Assembly (NCBI GenBank): GCA_902488455.1
Contig: CABTWG010000005.1
Span: forward strand, 1 to 37,537
Reading direction: 5' to 3'
Length of the DNA: 37,537 nt
Source: an uncultured Peptoniphilus sp.
Lineage (GTDB): Bacteria > Bacillota > Clostridia > Tissierellales > Peptoniphilaceae
A program made the position numbers and the translations under genes. Every line of letters starts with the position of its first letter. The stretch's first letter is position 1. Below the pieces are notes generated by a model. It saw only the letters and a list, made by a program, of their open reading frames with translations. It made no database searches and was not told where the DNA came from. Of the stretch, positions 30,815-37,537 are shown in pieces.

Positions 30815-33134
30815 ATTTGACGTAATGGGCATGACCTGTTCCGCATGTAGCTCTGCAGTTGAGAAGGCAGTGCGAAAAGTCGATGGAGTCGAAGAAGTAA
30901 ATGTATCTCTAATGACAAACTCCATGACCGTAAACTACGACGGTGACTTGGCAGCAGACATCGAAAAAGCTGTTGCAGACGCAGGTTATAGCGCAAAACT
31001 ACAAACCAATGAGAAACAAGTAAATAGAGAAGAAAAGAAGGAAAATATATTTGAAATCCAGTACCAAGACACCAAGAAGAGGCTCAAACTTTCACTTATA
31101 TTTATGATTCCACTGTTCTATATAGCCATGGGACCGATGATGGGACTGCCAACATTCTCATTCTTACAAGGACACGAAGGAATATTTAACCTCGCCTTTA
31201 CAGAGATGCTTCTCGCAGCACCAATCCTCTTTATAAATCGCCACTACTTCACAAATGGATTCAAAGCCCTATATCACAGGACCCCAACCATGGACTCGCT
31301 GATCTCTATCGGCTCGGCTTCAGCGTTCATCTACGGAATCTATGTCATATTTAAAGTTGTAAACGGATATATCGCACAGGATATGGAAATGGTAATGCAC
31401 TACGGCCACGACCTCTACTTCGAATCAGCGGCGATGATCTTGACACTTATTACATTGGGCAAGACAATGGAAGCAAAGGCGAAGAGGAAGACATCTGATG
31501 CAGTTGAAAGCCTTATAAATTTAACGCCAAACACAGCAAATGTAATCATAGATGGAGTAGAAAAAACTATTCCTATAGAAGAAGTCCAAGTCGGATTCAT
31601 TGTGGTCGTTCGTCCAGGAGAAAATATCCCAGTTGACGGTACTATAATAGAAGGAAACCCATCAATTGACGAATCCACCTTGACAGGAGAGCCAATTCCA
31701 AAGGACAAAAAACCAGAGGATCCAGTCTATGCAGCCACCACAAACACCAATGGATTTTTCAAATTCAAAGCGACGAAGGTTGGCTCAGACACAACTATAG
31801 CTAAGATTATAGAACTTGTAGAAGACGCCAACGCAACCAAGGCACCAATAGCGAAGCTGGCAGACAAGATATCGTCAGTCTTCGTGCCAATAGTCATAAG
31901 CGTGTCAATCATCTCATTTATCGTGTGGTACTTCATCCTCGGAGGAGGATTTGAATTCTCCCTTGGAATAGCGATCTCCATCCTAGTCATCTCCTGCCCA
32001 TGCGCATTAGGACTTGCAACCCCGGTTGCAATCATGGTAGGCACAGGAGTAGGAGCCAAGATGGGCATACTATTTAAATCGGCAGAAGCCTTGGAAAATC
32101 TTCATAACGTGGAAGAGATCCTTCTTGACAAGACGGGCACAATCACAGCAGGAAAGGCAGAAGTGGTAGAGATCATAACCACCATTGACCCAGAAGAACT
32201 TATAAGAATCGCAGCGGCACTAGAAGTAAAATCTGAACACCCACTAGCAAAGGCGATAATAAACTATGCAGATAAAAACGAAATAGAACCATACGAAACA
32301 GAAGAATTCTTCTCCCTAACAGGCATGGGAGTAGCAGGCACAATCGAAGGCAAACCATATATAGCAGGCAATTTAAAACTCATGGAAGAAGAGGACATCG
32401 AACTCTTGGAATTTAGAAACTATTCTGACGACCTGGCAAGAGGAGGTATGACACCAATCTACCTAGCAGACGAAGAAAAAGTCTTAGGAATCATCGCCAT
32501 GAAGGACACAGTACTAAAAGCTTCCAAGGACGCAGTGGAATATATGAAAGAGAGAGGTCTTAAAATCTCCATGGTCACGGGGGACAACGCATTAACGGCA
32601 GAGGCAATTGCAAAAGAAGTCTCTATAGAAAATGTAGAATCAGAAGTCCTTCCGGAAGACAAAGAAAAAGTCGTAAGAGCCCACATGGAAGAAGGGCGAA
32701 AAGTAGCAATGGTAGGCGACGGCATAAATGACGCCCCAGCACTGGCAAGAGCAGACGTGGGCATAGCCATAGGAAGCGGCACAGACATCGCCATTGAATC
32801 CTGCGACGTGGTGCTAATCAAAAATAACTTGGTGGACATAGTAAACGCCTACGAACTTTCCAAAGCAACCATAAAAAATATAAAGGAAAACCTATTTTGG
32901 GCATTCTTCTACAACACCATCGGCATACCAATAGCAGCAGGAATCTTTTATAACGCCTATGGACTGAAACTAAATCCAATGATCGCAGCCTTTGCAATGA
33001 GCATGAGCTCCATATTCGTAGTACTAAACGCACTAAGGCTCGGCAGGTTTAAAGAAAAATTAAAAACCGACGAAAATATAAATGTAGAAGAAAATCAAGA
33101 TATTAAAGTTATAAAGTTAGAATCTAGGGTATAA
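30804..33134 (+). CDS. copA: Copper-transporting P-type ATPase
   Basis: This is a P1B-1 Cu(I) exporter of the cytoplasmic membrane, 776 residues long. One N-terminal heavy-metal-associated domain carries GMTCSAC (Cys12, Cys15). Membrane helices follow, then the TGE-type motif STLTGEP, the membrane CPC motif (ISCPCALGLATP, near 398), the phosphorylation motif DKTGTIT (near 441), a nucleotide-binding HP pair (SEHPLAKA) and GDGINDAPALA. The last helices carry the YN and MS-SS pattern of Cu(I) pumps (FFYNTIGIPIAAG; MSMSSIFVVLNALRLG). AAGGA precedes the ATG inside the end of the pseudouridine synthase gene. No CopY or CopZ gene is adjacent; the BlaI-like regulator lies 15 kb away and is paired with its own sensor. 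Confidence 0.95.
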   Translation: MKNKFDVMGMTCSACSSAVEKAVRKVDGVEEVNVSLMTNSMTVNYDGDLAADIEKAVADAGYSAKLQTNEKQVNREEKKENIFEIQYQDTKKRLKLSLIFMIPLFYIAMGPMMGLPTFSFLQGHEGIFNLAFTEMLLAAPILFINRHYFTNGFKALYHRTPTMDSLISIGSASAFIYGIYVIFKVVNGYIAQDMEMVMHYGHDLYFESAAMILTLITLGKTMEAKAKRKTSDAVESLINLTPNTANVIIDGVEKTIPIEEVQVGFIVVVRPGENIPVDGTIIEGNPSIDESTLTGEPIPKDKKPEDPVYAATTNTNGFFKFKATKVGSDTTIAKIIELVEDANATKAPIAKLADKISSVFVPIVISVSIISFIVWYFILGGGFEFSLGIAISILVISCPCALGLATPVAIMVGTGVGAKMGILFKSAEALENLHNVEEILLDKTGTITAGKAEVVEIITTIDPEELIRIAAALEVKSEHPLAKAIINYADKNEIEPYETEEFFSLTGMGVAGTIEGKPYIAGNLKLMEEEDIELLEFRNYSDDLARGGMTPIYLADEEKVLGIIAMKDTVLKASKDAVEYMKERGLKISMVTGDNALTAEAIAKEVSIENVESEVLPEDKEKVVRAHMEEGRKVAMVGDGINDAPALARADVGIAIGSGTDIAIESCDVVLIKNNLVDIVNAYELSKATIKNIKENLFWAFFYNTIGIPIAAGIFYNAYGLKLNPMIAAFAMSMSSIFVVLNALRLGRFKEKLKTDENINVEENQDIKVIKLESRV

Positions 33135-33135
33135 T
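33130..33135 (+). promoter_or_regulatory. Candidate -10 of the CoA-transferase gene
   Basis: TATAAT at the very end of copA, in GGGTATAATGG, would start transcription about 30 nt before the CoA-transferase ATG. The -35 region is poor. Confidence 0.4.
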
Positions 33136-33169
33136 GGTATTATGTAAATGTTTTCAAATAGGAGGAATT

Positions 33170-34507
33170 ATGGATTATAAAAAATCTTATCAACAAAAGT
33201 TAATAACAGCTGAGAAGGCAGCATCATTAGTAAAAAGCGGCGACTATGTAGACTACGCATGGTGTACAAACACACCAGTAGCAATAGACAGAGAACTAGC
33301 TAAACGTGCAAAAGAACTAAAAGATGTAAAGGTACGTGGCGGAGTACTACTATGGATACCAGAAATATTTAAAGCGGACCCAGAAGGAAACACATTCATC
33401 TGGACATCATGGCACTCAGGCGGACCGGACAGAGGAAGAATAAACACCACAGACGCAGCATTCTATGGCCCAATCAGATACTCAGAACTACCAAGATACT
33501 ATAGAGAAAACTGTGAGGTAGACATTGCATATATCACATGTTCACCAATGGACAAACACGGATACTTCAACTTCGGACTAAGCGCATCACACCTAATGGC
33601 AGTAATCGAAAAAGCAAAGACAGTAGTAATCGAAGTAAACGAAAAGATGCCAGTAGCACTAGGCGGAGTAGAAAACGTAGTACACATCGACCAAGTAGAC
33701 TATGTAGTAGAAGGGGACAACCCGGCAATAGCAACCCTACCAAAAGGATCATTCGGCGACGTAGACAAGAAAGTAGCAAAACTAATCGTAGAAGAAATCC
33801 CTAACGGAGCATGCTTACAACTAGGAATCGGTGGCATGCCAAACGCAGTAGGCTCACTAATAGCAGACTCAGATCTAAAAGACTTAGGCGTACACACAGA
33901 AATGTTCGTAGACGGATTCGTAGACATGTACAAAAAAGGCAAGATCACAGGAGCAAAGAAGAACATCGACAGATTTAGACAAGTATATGCCTTTGCAGCA
34001 GGCTCACAAGAAATGTATGACTTCATCGACAACAACCCACAATGTATGGCAACACCAGTAGACTACACAAACGATGCAAGAATCATCTCACAACTAGATA
34101 ACTTCGTATCCATAAACAACGCAGTAAACGTAGACCTATGGGGACAAGTATCATCAGAATCAGCAGGACTAAGACATATATCAGGAGCAGGCGGACAACT
34201 AGACTTCGTACTAGGCGCATACCTATCAAAGGGTGGCAAGAGCTTCATCTGTCTATCCTCAACATTCACAGACAAAAAAGGCGAAGTACACTCAAGAATC
34301 CTACCTAACTTCGAAACAGGATCAGCAATCACAGCAGCAAGACCAAACACGCACTGGATTGTAACAGAACACGGTAAGTTCAACGTAAAAGGAAAATCAA
34401 CCTGGGAAAGAGCAGAAGGAATCATAAACCTAGCAGCACCAGAATTCAGAGACGACCTAATAAAAGAAGCAGAAAAAATGAATATATGGAGAAGATCCAA
34501 TAGATAA
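33170..34507 (+). CDS. Butyryl-CoA:acetate CoA-transferase-type enzyme
   Basis: The family I CoA-transferase/acetyl-CoA hydrolase group includes butyryl-CoA:acetate and 4-hydroxybutyrate CoA-transferases. I place the start at 33170 (MDYKKSYQQKLITAEKA) because AGGAGG precedes it; a longer frame runs back to the end of copA without a site. The 445 residues carry the block VDYAWCTNTPVAID, typical of butyryl-CoA:acetate enzymes, then GIGGMPNAV and GVHTEMFVDGFVDMYKKG, where the catalytic Glu is expected. In butyrate formers it makes butyrate from butyryl-CoA and regenerates acetyl-CoA in the cytoplasm. Codon use is strongly A-ending, and the gene is monocistronic. Exact acyl specificity is inferred. 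Confidence 0.85.
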   Translation: MDYKKSYQQKLITAEKAASLVKSGDYVDYAWCTNTPVAIDRELAKRAKELKDVKVRGGVLLWIPEIFKADPEGNTFIWTSWHSGGPDRGRINTTDAAFYGPIRYSELPRYYRENCEVDIAYITCSPMDKHGYFNFGLSASHLMAVIEKAKTVVIEVNEKMPVALGGVENVVHIDQVDYVVEGDNPAIATLPKGSFGDVDKKVAKLIVEEIPNGACLQLGIGGMPNAVGSLIADSDLKDLGVHTEMFVDGFVDMYKKGKITGAKKNIDRFRQVYAFAAGSQEMYDFIDNNPQCMATPVDYTNDARIISQLDNFVSINNAVNVDLWGQVSSESAGLRHISGAGGQLDFVLGAYLSKGGKSFICLSSTFTDKKGEVHSRILPNFETGSAITAARPNTHWIVTEHGKFNVKGKSTWERAEGIINLAAPEFRDDLIKEAEKMNIWRRSNR

Positions 34508-34509
34508 AC

Positions 34510-34537
34510 AAGTGCCCGAAAAGGGCACTTTTTTTAT
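34510..34537 (+). terminator. CoA-transferase terminator
   Basis: AAGTGCCC-GAAAA-GGGCACTT is followed by a run of T. Confidence 0.9.
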
Positions 34538-34571
34538 GTGAACAAAATAAGAAAAACCTTATCATACAAAG

Positions 34572-34600
34572 TGGAAATTTTTACACAAATACATTACAAT
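34572..34600 (+). promoter_or_regulatory. Promoter of the SLH 5'-nucleotidase gene
   Basis: TGGAAA (34572-34577) and TACAAT (34595-34600) are 17 bp apart. A leader of about 17 nt contains AAGGAGG before the ATG at 34624. Confidence 0.55.
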
Positions 34601-34623
34601 AGAAGTATAACAAGGAGGTAAGT

Positions 34624-36744
34624 ATGAAAAAGAAATTATCACTACTACTAGCACTTTTAATGATGATGACCACAGTGTTCACATCATTACCAGTAGCAGC
34701 AGAAGAAGCAAAAACTACAAAGCATGAAATCGTAATACTACACACAAACGACGTACATGCAAGAGTAAAAGCAGACGAAAGAGAAAAAGCAATAGGCTAT
34801 GGCAAGATCAAAACCTACAAAGACGAACTAGTAAAAGAAGGCAAGGCCGTACTAATGCTAGACGCAGGAGACACATTCCACGGAACAACATTTGCCACAA
34901 TCTCAAGAGGAGATAGCATAATAAAATTACTAAACGAAGTAGGATATGACTACATGGTACCAGGAAACCACGACTTCAACTATGGATACCAAAGACTAGT
35001 AGAACTAACAGGAAAAGGAAACTTCAAAACACTAGCATCAAACGTAGTAACAGAACAAGGCAAGAGAGACTTCTTAGAAAATGATATCAAAGAAGTAGAC
35101 GGAGTAAAGATCGGATTCTTTGGATTAAGCACCCCAGAAACATACTACAAATCACACCCATCAAACACAAAGGGCATAGTAATAGCAGAACCAATAGAAG
35201 TAGCAAAACAACAAGTAGCAGCACTAAAAGCAAAAGGAGCAGACTTCATAGTAGCAATAGGACACCTTGGAATCGATGAATCAACAAAAGAAGCAGAAAG
35301 ATCAGAAGGCGTGATCAAAGCAGTACCAGGAATCGACCTATTCATCGACGGACACTCACACACAGCACTACCAGAAGGAAAAGTAATAGGCTCAACCCTA
35401 CTAGCACAAACAGGATCATACACAAACAACCTAGGAAAAATAACCCTAACATTTGACGGCAACAAAATCGAAAACAAAAAAGCAGAACTCATCTCTTACG
35501 AAGCAATGAGCCTAGTAAAACCAGATGAAAAAATCGAAGCAATCGAAAAAGAAGTAGACGAAGCAAACAAACCATTCCTAGAAAAAATCGTCGGCAAAAC
35601 ACTAGTAGACCTAGAAGGAAGAAGAGAATACAACAGAAAACAAGAAACCAACCTAGGAAACCTAGTAACAGACGCAATGAGAGAAGTAAGTAAAGCAGAC
35701 ATTGCCATCACAAACGGTGGAGGAATCAGAGCAACCATCGAAAAAGGCGACGTAACCATGGGAGAAGTACTAACAGCATTCCCATTCACAAACTTCACAG
35801 TAACAGTAGACCTAACAGGAAAAGAAGTAATACAAGCACTAGAAAACGGAGTAAAAGCAGCGCCGGAACTAGCAGGATCATTCTGCCAAGTATCAGGGCT
35901 AACATTTAAATACGACGACACAGCTAAAGCAGGCGAAAGAGTATTCGACGTAATGGTAGCAGGCAAACCAATCGACCTAGAAAAGACATACAAAGTAGCA
36001 ACAAACGACTTCATCGCAGGCGGCGGAGACCAATACGACGTATTCAAAGGCAAAACAGAAACAGGACAATACGAACTACTATCAGAAACATTAGCAAAAT
36101 ATATCGCAGCTAAAAAAGAAGTAAACCCACAAGTAGAAGGCAGAATCACAGTAGCAAAGAAAGACGCAAAAGCAGCAGAAGCAAAAGGATTCGAAGACAT
36201 AAAAGGCATGTGGGCAGAAGAATTCATAAAATATTCAGTAGAAAAAGGATACTTCTCTGGACTAACCAAAACAAAATTTGGACCAAACAACTCAGTAACA
36301 AGAGCAATGGTAGTAGCAGTACTAGGAAGATATGAAAACGCAGCAAAAACAGAAGAAAAAGTAGAATTCTCAGATGTAATAGGCACAGAATACTACGCAC
36401 CATATTTAAAATGGGCAAAAGATAACAAGATCGTCGCAGGATACGAAGACGGAACATTCAAACCAAACAAAGAAATCACAAGAGCAGAACTAGCATCCAT
36501 CATGACAAGATACCTAAGAGACTACAAGAAGATGGAAGTAAAAGGCGAAGCACCAACATTCTCAGACGACGCAAAACTACCAGCATGGGCAAAAACAGAC
36601 ATTTATGACTGCGTAAAACTAGGCATCATCAAAGGATTCAAAGACAAAGACAAAAACGACGGCACAATGTTCTACGACCCAACAGGATACGCATCAAGAG
36701 CACAACTAGCAACCATATTCTACAACCTAGACCACGCAAAATAA
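34624..36744 (+). CDS. SLH-anchored 5'-nucleotidase/metallophosphoesterase
   Basis: This is a surface enzyme of the UshA/5'-nucleotidase family, which removes phosphate from extracellular nucleotides. Its 706 residues start with a signal peptide (MKKKLSLLLALLMMMTTVFT through PVAA). The metallophosphoesterase domain shows HTNDVHARV, DAGDTFHG, PGNHDFNYG and a late GHSHT metal motif. The 5_nucleotid_C domain has ETNLGNLVTDAM, NGGGIRATI and VATNDFIAGGGDQY. Three SLH units end the protein (about 523-570, 580-630 and 640-703), including AGYEDGTFKPNKEITRAEL. AAGGAGG precedes the ATG. Codon use is almost uniformly A-ending for Leu, Val, Thr and Ala, hinting at high expression. It has its own promoter and terminator. 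Confidence 0.93.
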   Translation: MKKKLSLLLALLMMMTTVFTSLPVAAEEAKTTKHEIVILHTNDVHARVKADEREKAIGYGKIKTYKDELVKEGKAVLMLDAGDTFHGTTFATISRGDSIIKLLNEVGYDYMVPGNHDFNYGYQRLVELTGKGNFKTLASNVVTEQGKRDFLENDIKEVDGVKIGFFGLSTPETYYKSHPSNTKGIVIAEPIEVAKQQVAALKAKGADFIVAIGHLGIDESTKEAERSEGVIKAVPGIDLFIDGHSHTALPEGKVIGSTLLAQTGSYTNNLGKITLTFDGNKIENKKAELISYEAMSLVKPDEKIEAIEKEVDEANKPFLEKIVGKTLVDLEGRREYNRKQETNLGNLVTDAMREVSKADIAITNGGGIRATIEKGDVTMGEVLTAFPFTNFTVTVDLTGKEVIQALENGVKAAPELAGSFCQVSGLTFKYDDTAKAGERVFDVMVAGKPIDLEKTYKVATNDFIAGGGDQYDVFKGKTETGQYELLSETLAKYIAAKKEVNPQVEGRITVAKKDAKAAEAKGFEDIKGMWAEEFIKYSVEKGYFSGLTKTKFGPNNSVTRAMVVAVLGRYENAAKTEEKVEFSDVIGTEYYAPYLKWAKDNKIVAGYEDGTFKPNKEITRAELASIMTRYLRDYKKMEVKGEAPTFSDDAKLPAWAKTDIYDCVKLGIIKGFKDKDKNDGTMFYDPTGYASRAQLATIFYNLDHAK

Positions 36745-36761
36745 AATAAAAGAATAAAATT

Positions 36762-36792
36762 AATGAAAAAGGAGCACCCGCTCCTTTTTTTA
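36762..36792 (+). terminator. Terminator of the 5'-nucleotidase gene
   Basis: AAAAAGGAGC-ACCC-GCTCCTTTTT is followed by more T. Confidence 0.9.
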
Positions 36793-36794
36793 AT

Positions 36795-37537
36795 GAAAAA
36801 AAGCCGAAGGAAGGAAGTCACCCTGAGCGAGCGTCAGCGAGTCGGCAGTCGAGTTCTTCAAATCAGCCTTCACTTCGTTCGTCTTCTTTGGAACTCTTTG
36901 CACAAGACCTGCTGCGAAATCAGAGATTTCGGCTAGGGCTTCGAATGGGTCTAACCTTTATTTAACCAAGTCTGGGCAACTACTTTTGTAGCGGAAGCAA
37001 TCTGCTTCCATCAACCTAACTACTACATTATCTTCCCTCAGGCGAAGCCGTATAACAGCCATTCCTACTAAGTAACCCCCGTAGCGGAAGCAATCTGCTT
37101 CCATAAACCTTGATACTACATTCTCCTCCCTTAGCCGTCAGGCGTACGACCACAAAGCTTCTTATTCATCCCCGTAGCGGAAGCATCTTGCTTCCATAGC
37201 CGAAGGCGTAAATTTTTTACAACTTCCAAGTGATTAACACCTATTGAGAGGCAGTCTAACCAATTGGTCATCCTGAGCGAAGACGGTGAAACTGTCGAAG
37301 TCGAAGGATCTGACCTATATTTAACCCATCCTTGTAAAACACAAAAAATGACCTTTGAAAATGTATCAATCATCAATGTCTGACCTCACCAGGGTTATAC
37401 CCGTTCGACTTCGGGTTCCGGCTAAAGCCTTCACCCTACGCTCAGGGAGACTGTCTTCCTTCGGTTCTCTTTTAAAACAATGTCTGTAGGTAGTCGTCAC
37501 CCTGAGCGAACGAAGTGAGTCGAACGGGTATAACCTC
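36795..37537. repeat. Intergenic repeat cluster 5 (reaches the window edge)
   Basis: No gene is visible in the last 740 bases. Modules in order are: a CTGAGCG unit with tip GAGCGTCAGCGAGTC (36817-36850); a reversed CTAGCCGAAATC module (36846-36945) ending in GAATGGGTCTAACC; and three GTAGCGGAAGC hairpins (stems at 36993-37009, 37086-37102 and 37179-37195), the first two followed by an AACCT, TACTACATT, CCCT-AG block. Next are a CTGAGCG unit with stem GACGGT-GAA-ACTGTC (37267-37311), a reversed one (37393-37447) and a last forward unit with tip CGAACGAAGTGAGTCG (37496-37537) cut by the window end. Short frames here are repeat sequence. Confidence 0.8.

Noticed and set aside
30804..33134. Control of copA by the BlaI-like repressor
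   Set aside because: The BlaI-like gene is 15 kb away with its own sensor partner, and I saw no matching dyad before copA, whose start lies inside the preceding gene.
35496..36386. A 296-codon antisense frame opposite the 5'-nucleotidase gene
   Set aside because: The biased codon use of the sense gene removes antisense stops. The frame has no ribosome binding site, and the sense gene has clear domains.

Overview
The window is AT-rich, with Gram-positive gene content: strong AGGAGG-type ribosome binding sites, TTG and GTG starts, lipobox lipoproteins, three S-layer-homology (SLH) surface proteins, a BlaI/BlaR1-type pair, RecD2, and a butyryl-CoA:acetate-type CoA-transferase. This suggests a fermentative, butyrate-forming anaerobic Firmicute, most like the Peptoniphilus/Anaerococcus group of Tissierellia. 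The genus is inference from protein style only.

Layout. 1-457: interspersed repeats and the murA promoter. 458-10317: a long plus-strand unit, murA, a peptide ABC importer (binding protein, two permeases, two ATPases), a charged single-pass membrane protein, recD2 and comF, with gaps of a few bases or overlaps and a terminator at about 10340. 10434-11024: a small SLH protein on the minus strand. 11119-11633: repeats. 11755-12254: a large structured RNA (copy 1). 12257-14590 (minus strand): tRNA-Pro, HAD phosphatase, VanZ-like protein, tmRNA and a class III Fic protein, packed so tightly that some genes have no room for a promoter of their own. 14697-18387 (plus): a C39-like cysteine-protease-fold protein and a blaI/blaR1-like pair. 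18443-21110 (minus): a DUF2207 membrane protein and type 2 IPP isomerase. 21239-24590 (plus): trxB, a patatin-like lipase and gltX. 24650-25070: repeats. 25131-25558: structured RNA copy 2. 25668-28352: an SLH protein with six Ig-like repeats. 28430-28930: repeats. 28997-29805 (minus): tRNA-Thr and an MltG-like protein without a catalytic domain. 29873-34507 (plus): an RluA-type pseudouridine synthase (apparently leaderless), a copper P-type ATPase and the CoA-transferase. 34624-36744: an SLH-anchored 5'-nucleotidase. 36795-37537: repeats.

The main candidate for something undescribed is the pair of paralogous intergenic RNAs of about 500 and 430 nt. They share a conserved 5' end with a GAAA-tetraloop hairpin, a conserved 3' strand and a strong terminator. 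A 12-bp long-range helix closes both copies and carries three compensatory base-pair changes between them. At least three interior helices occupy matching positions with different sequences. The 3' strand of the closing helix lies inside a possible 12-codon reading frame with a Shine-Dalgarno sequence, present in both copies (MIEPKTE...). Both copies follow clusters of interspersed repeats. I do not recognise the RNA as a named class.

The interspersed repeats are a second theme. At least four modules recur in five intergenic regions in both orientations. One of them (GTCACCCTGAGCG...TCGAACGGGT) has a tip hairpin whose sequence varies while its pairing is kept.
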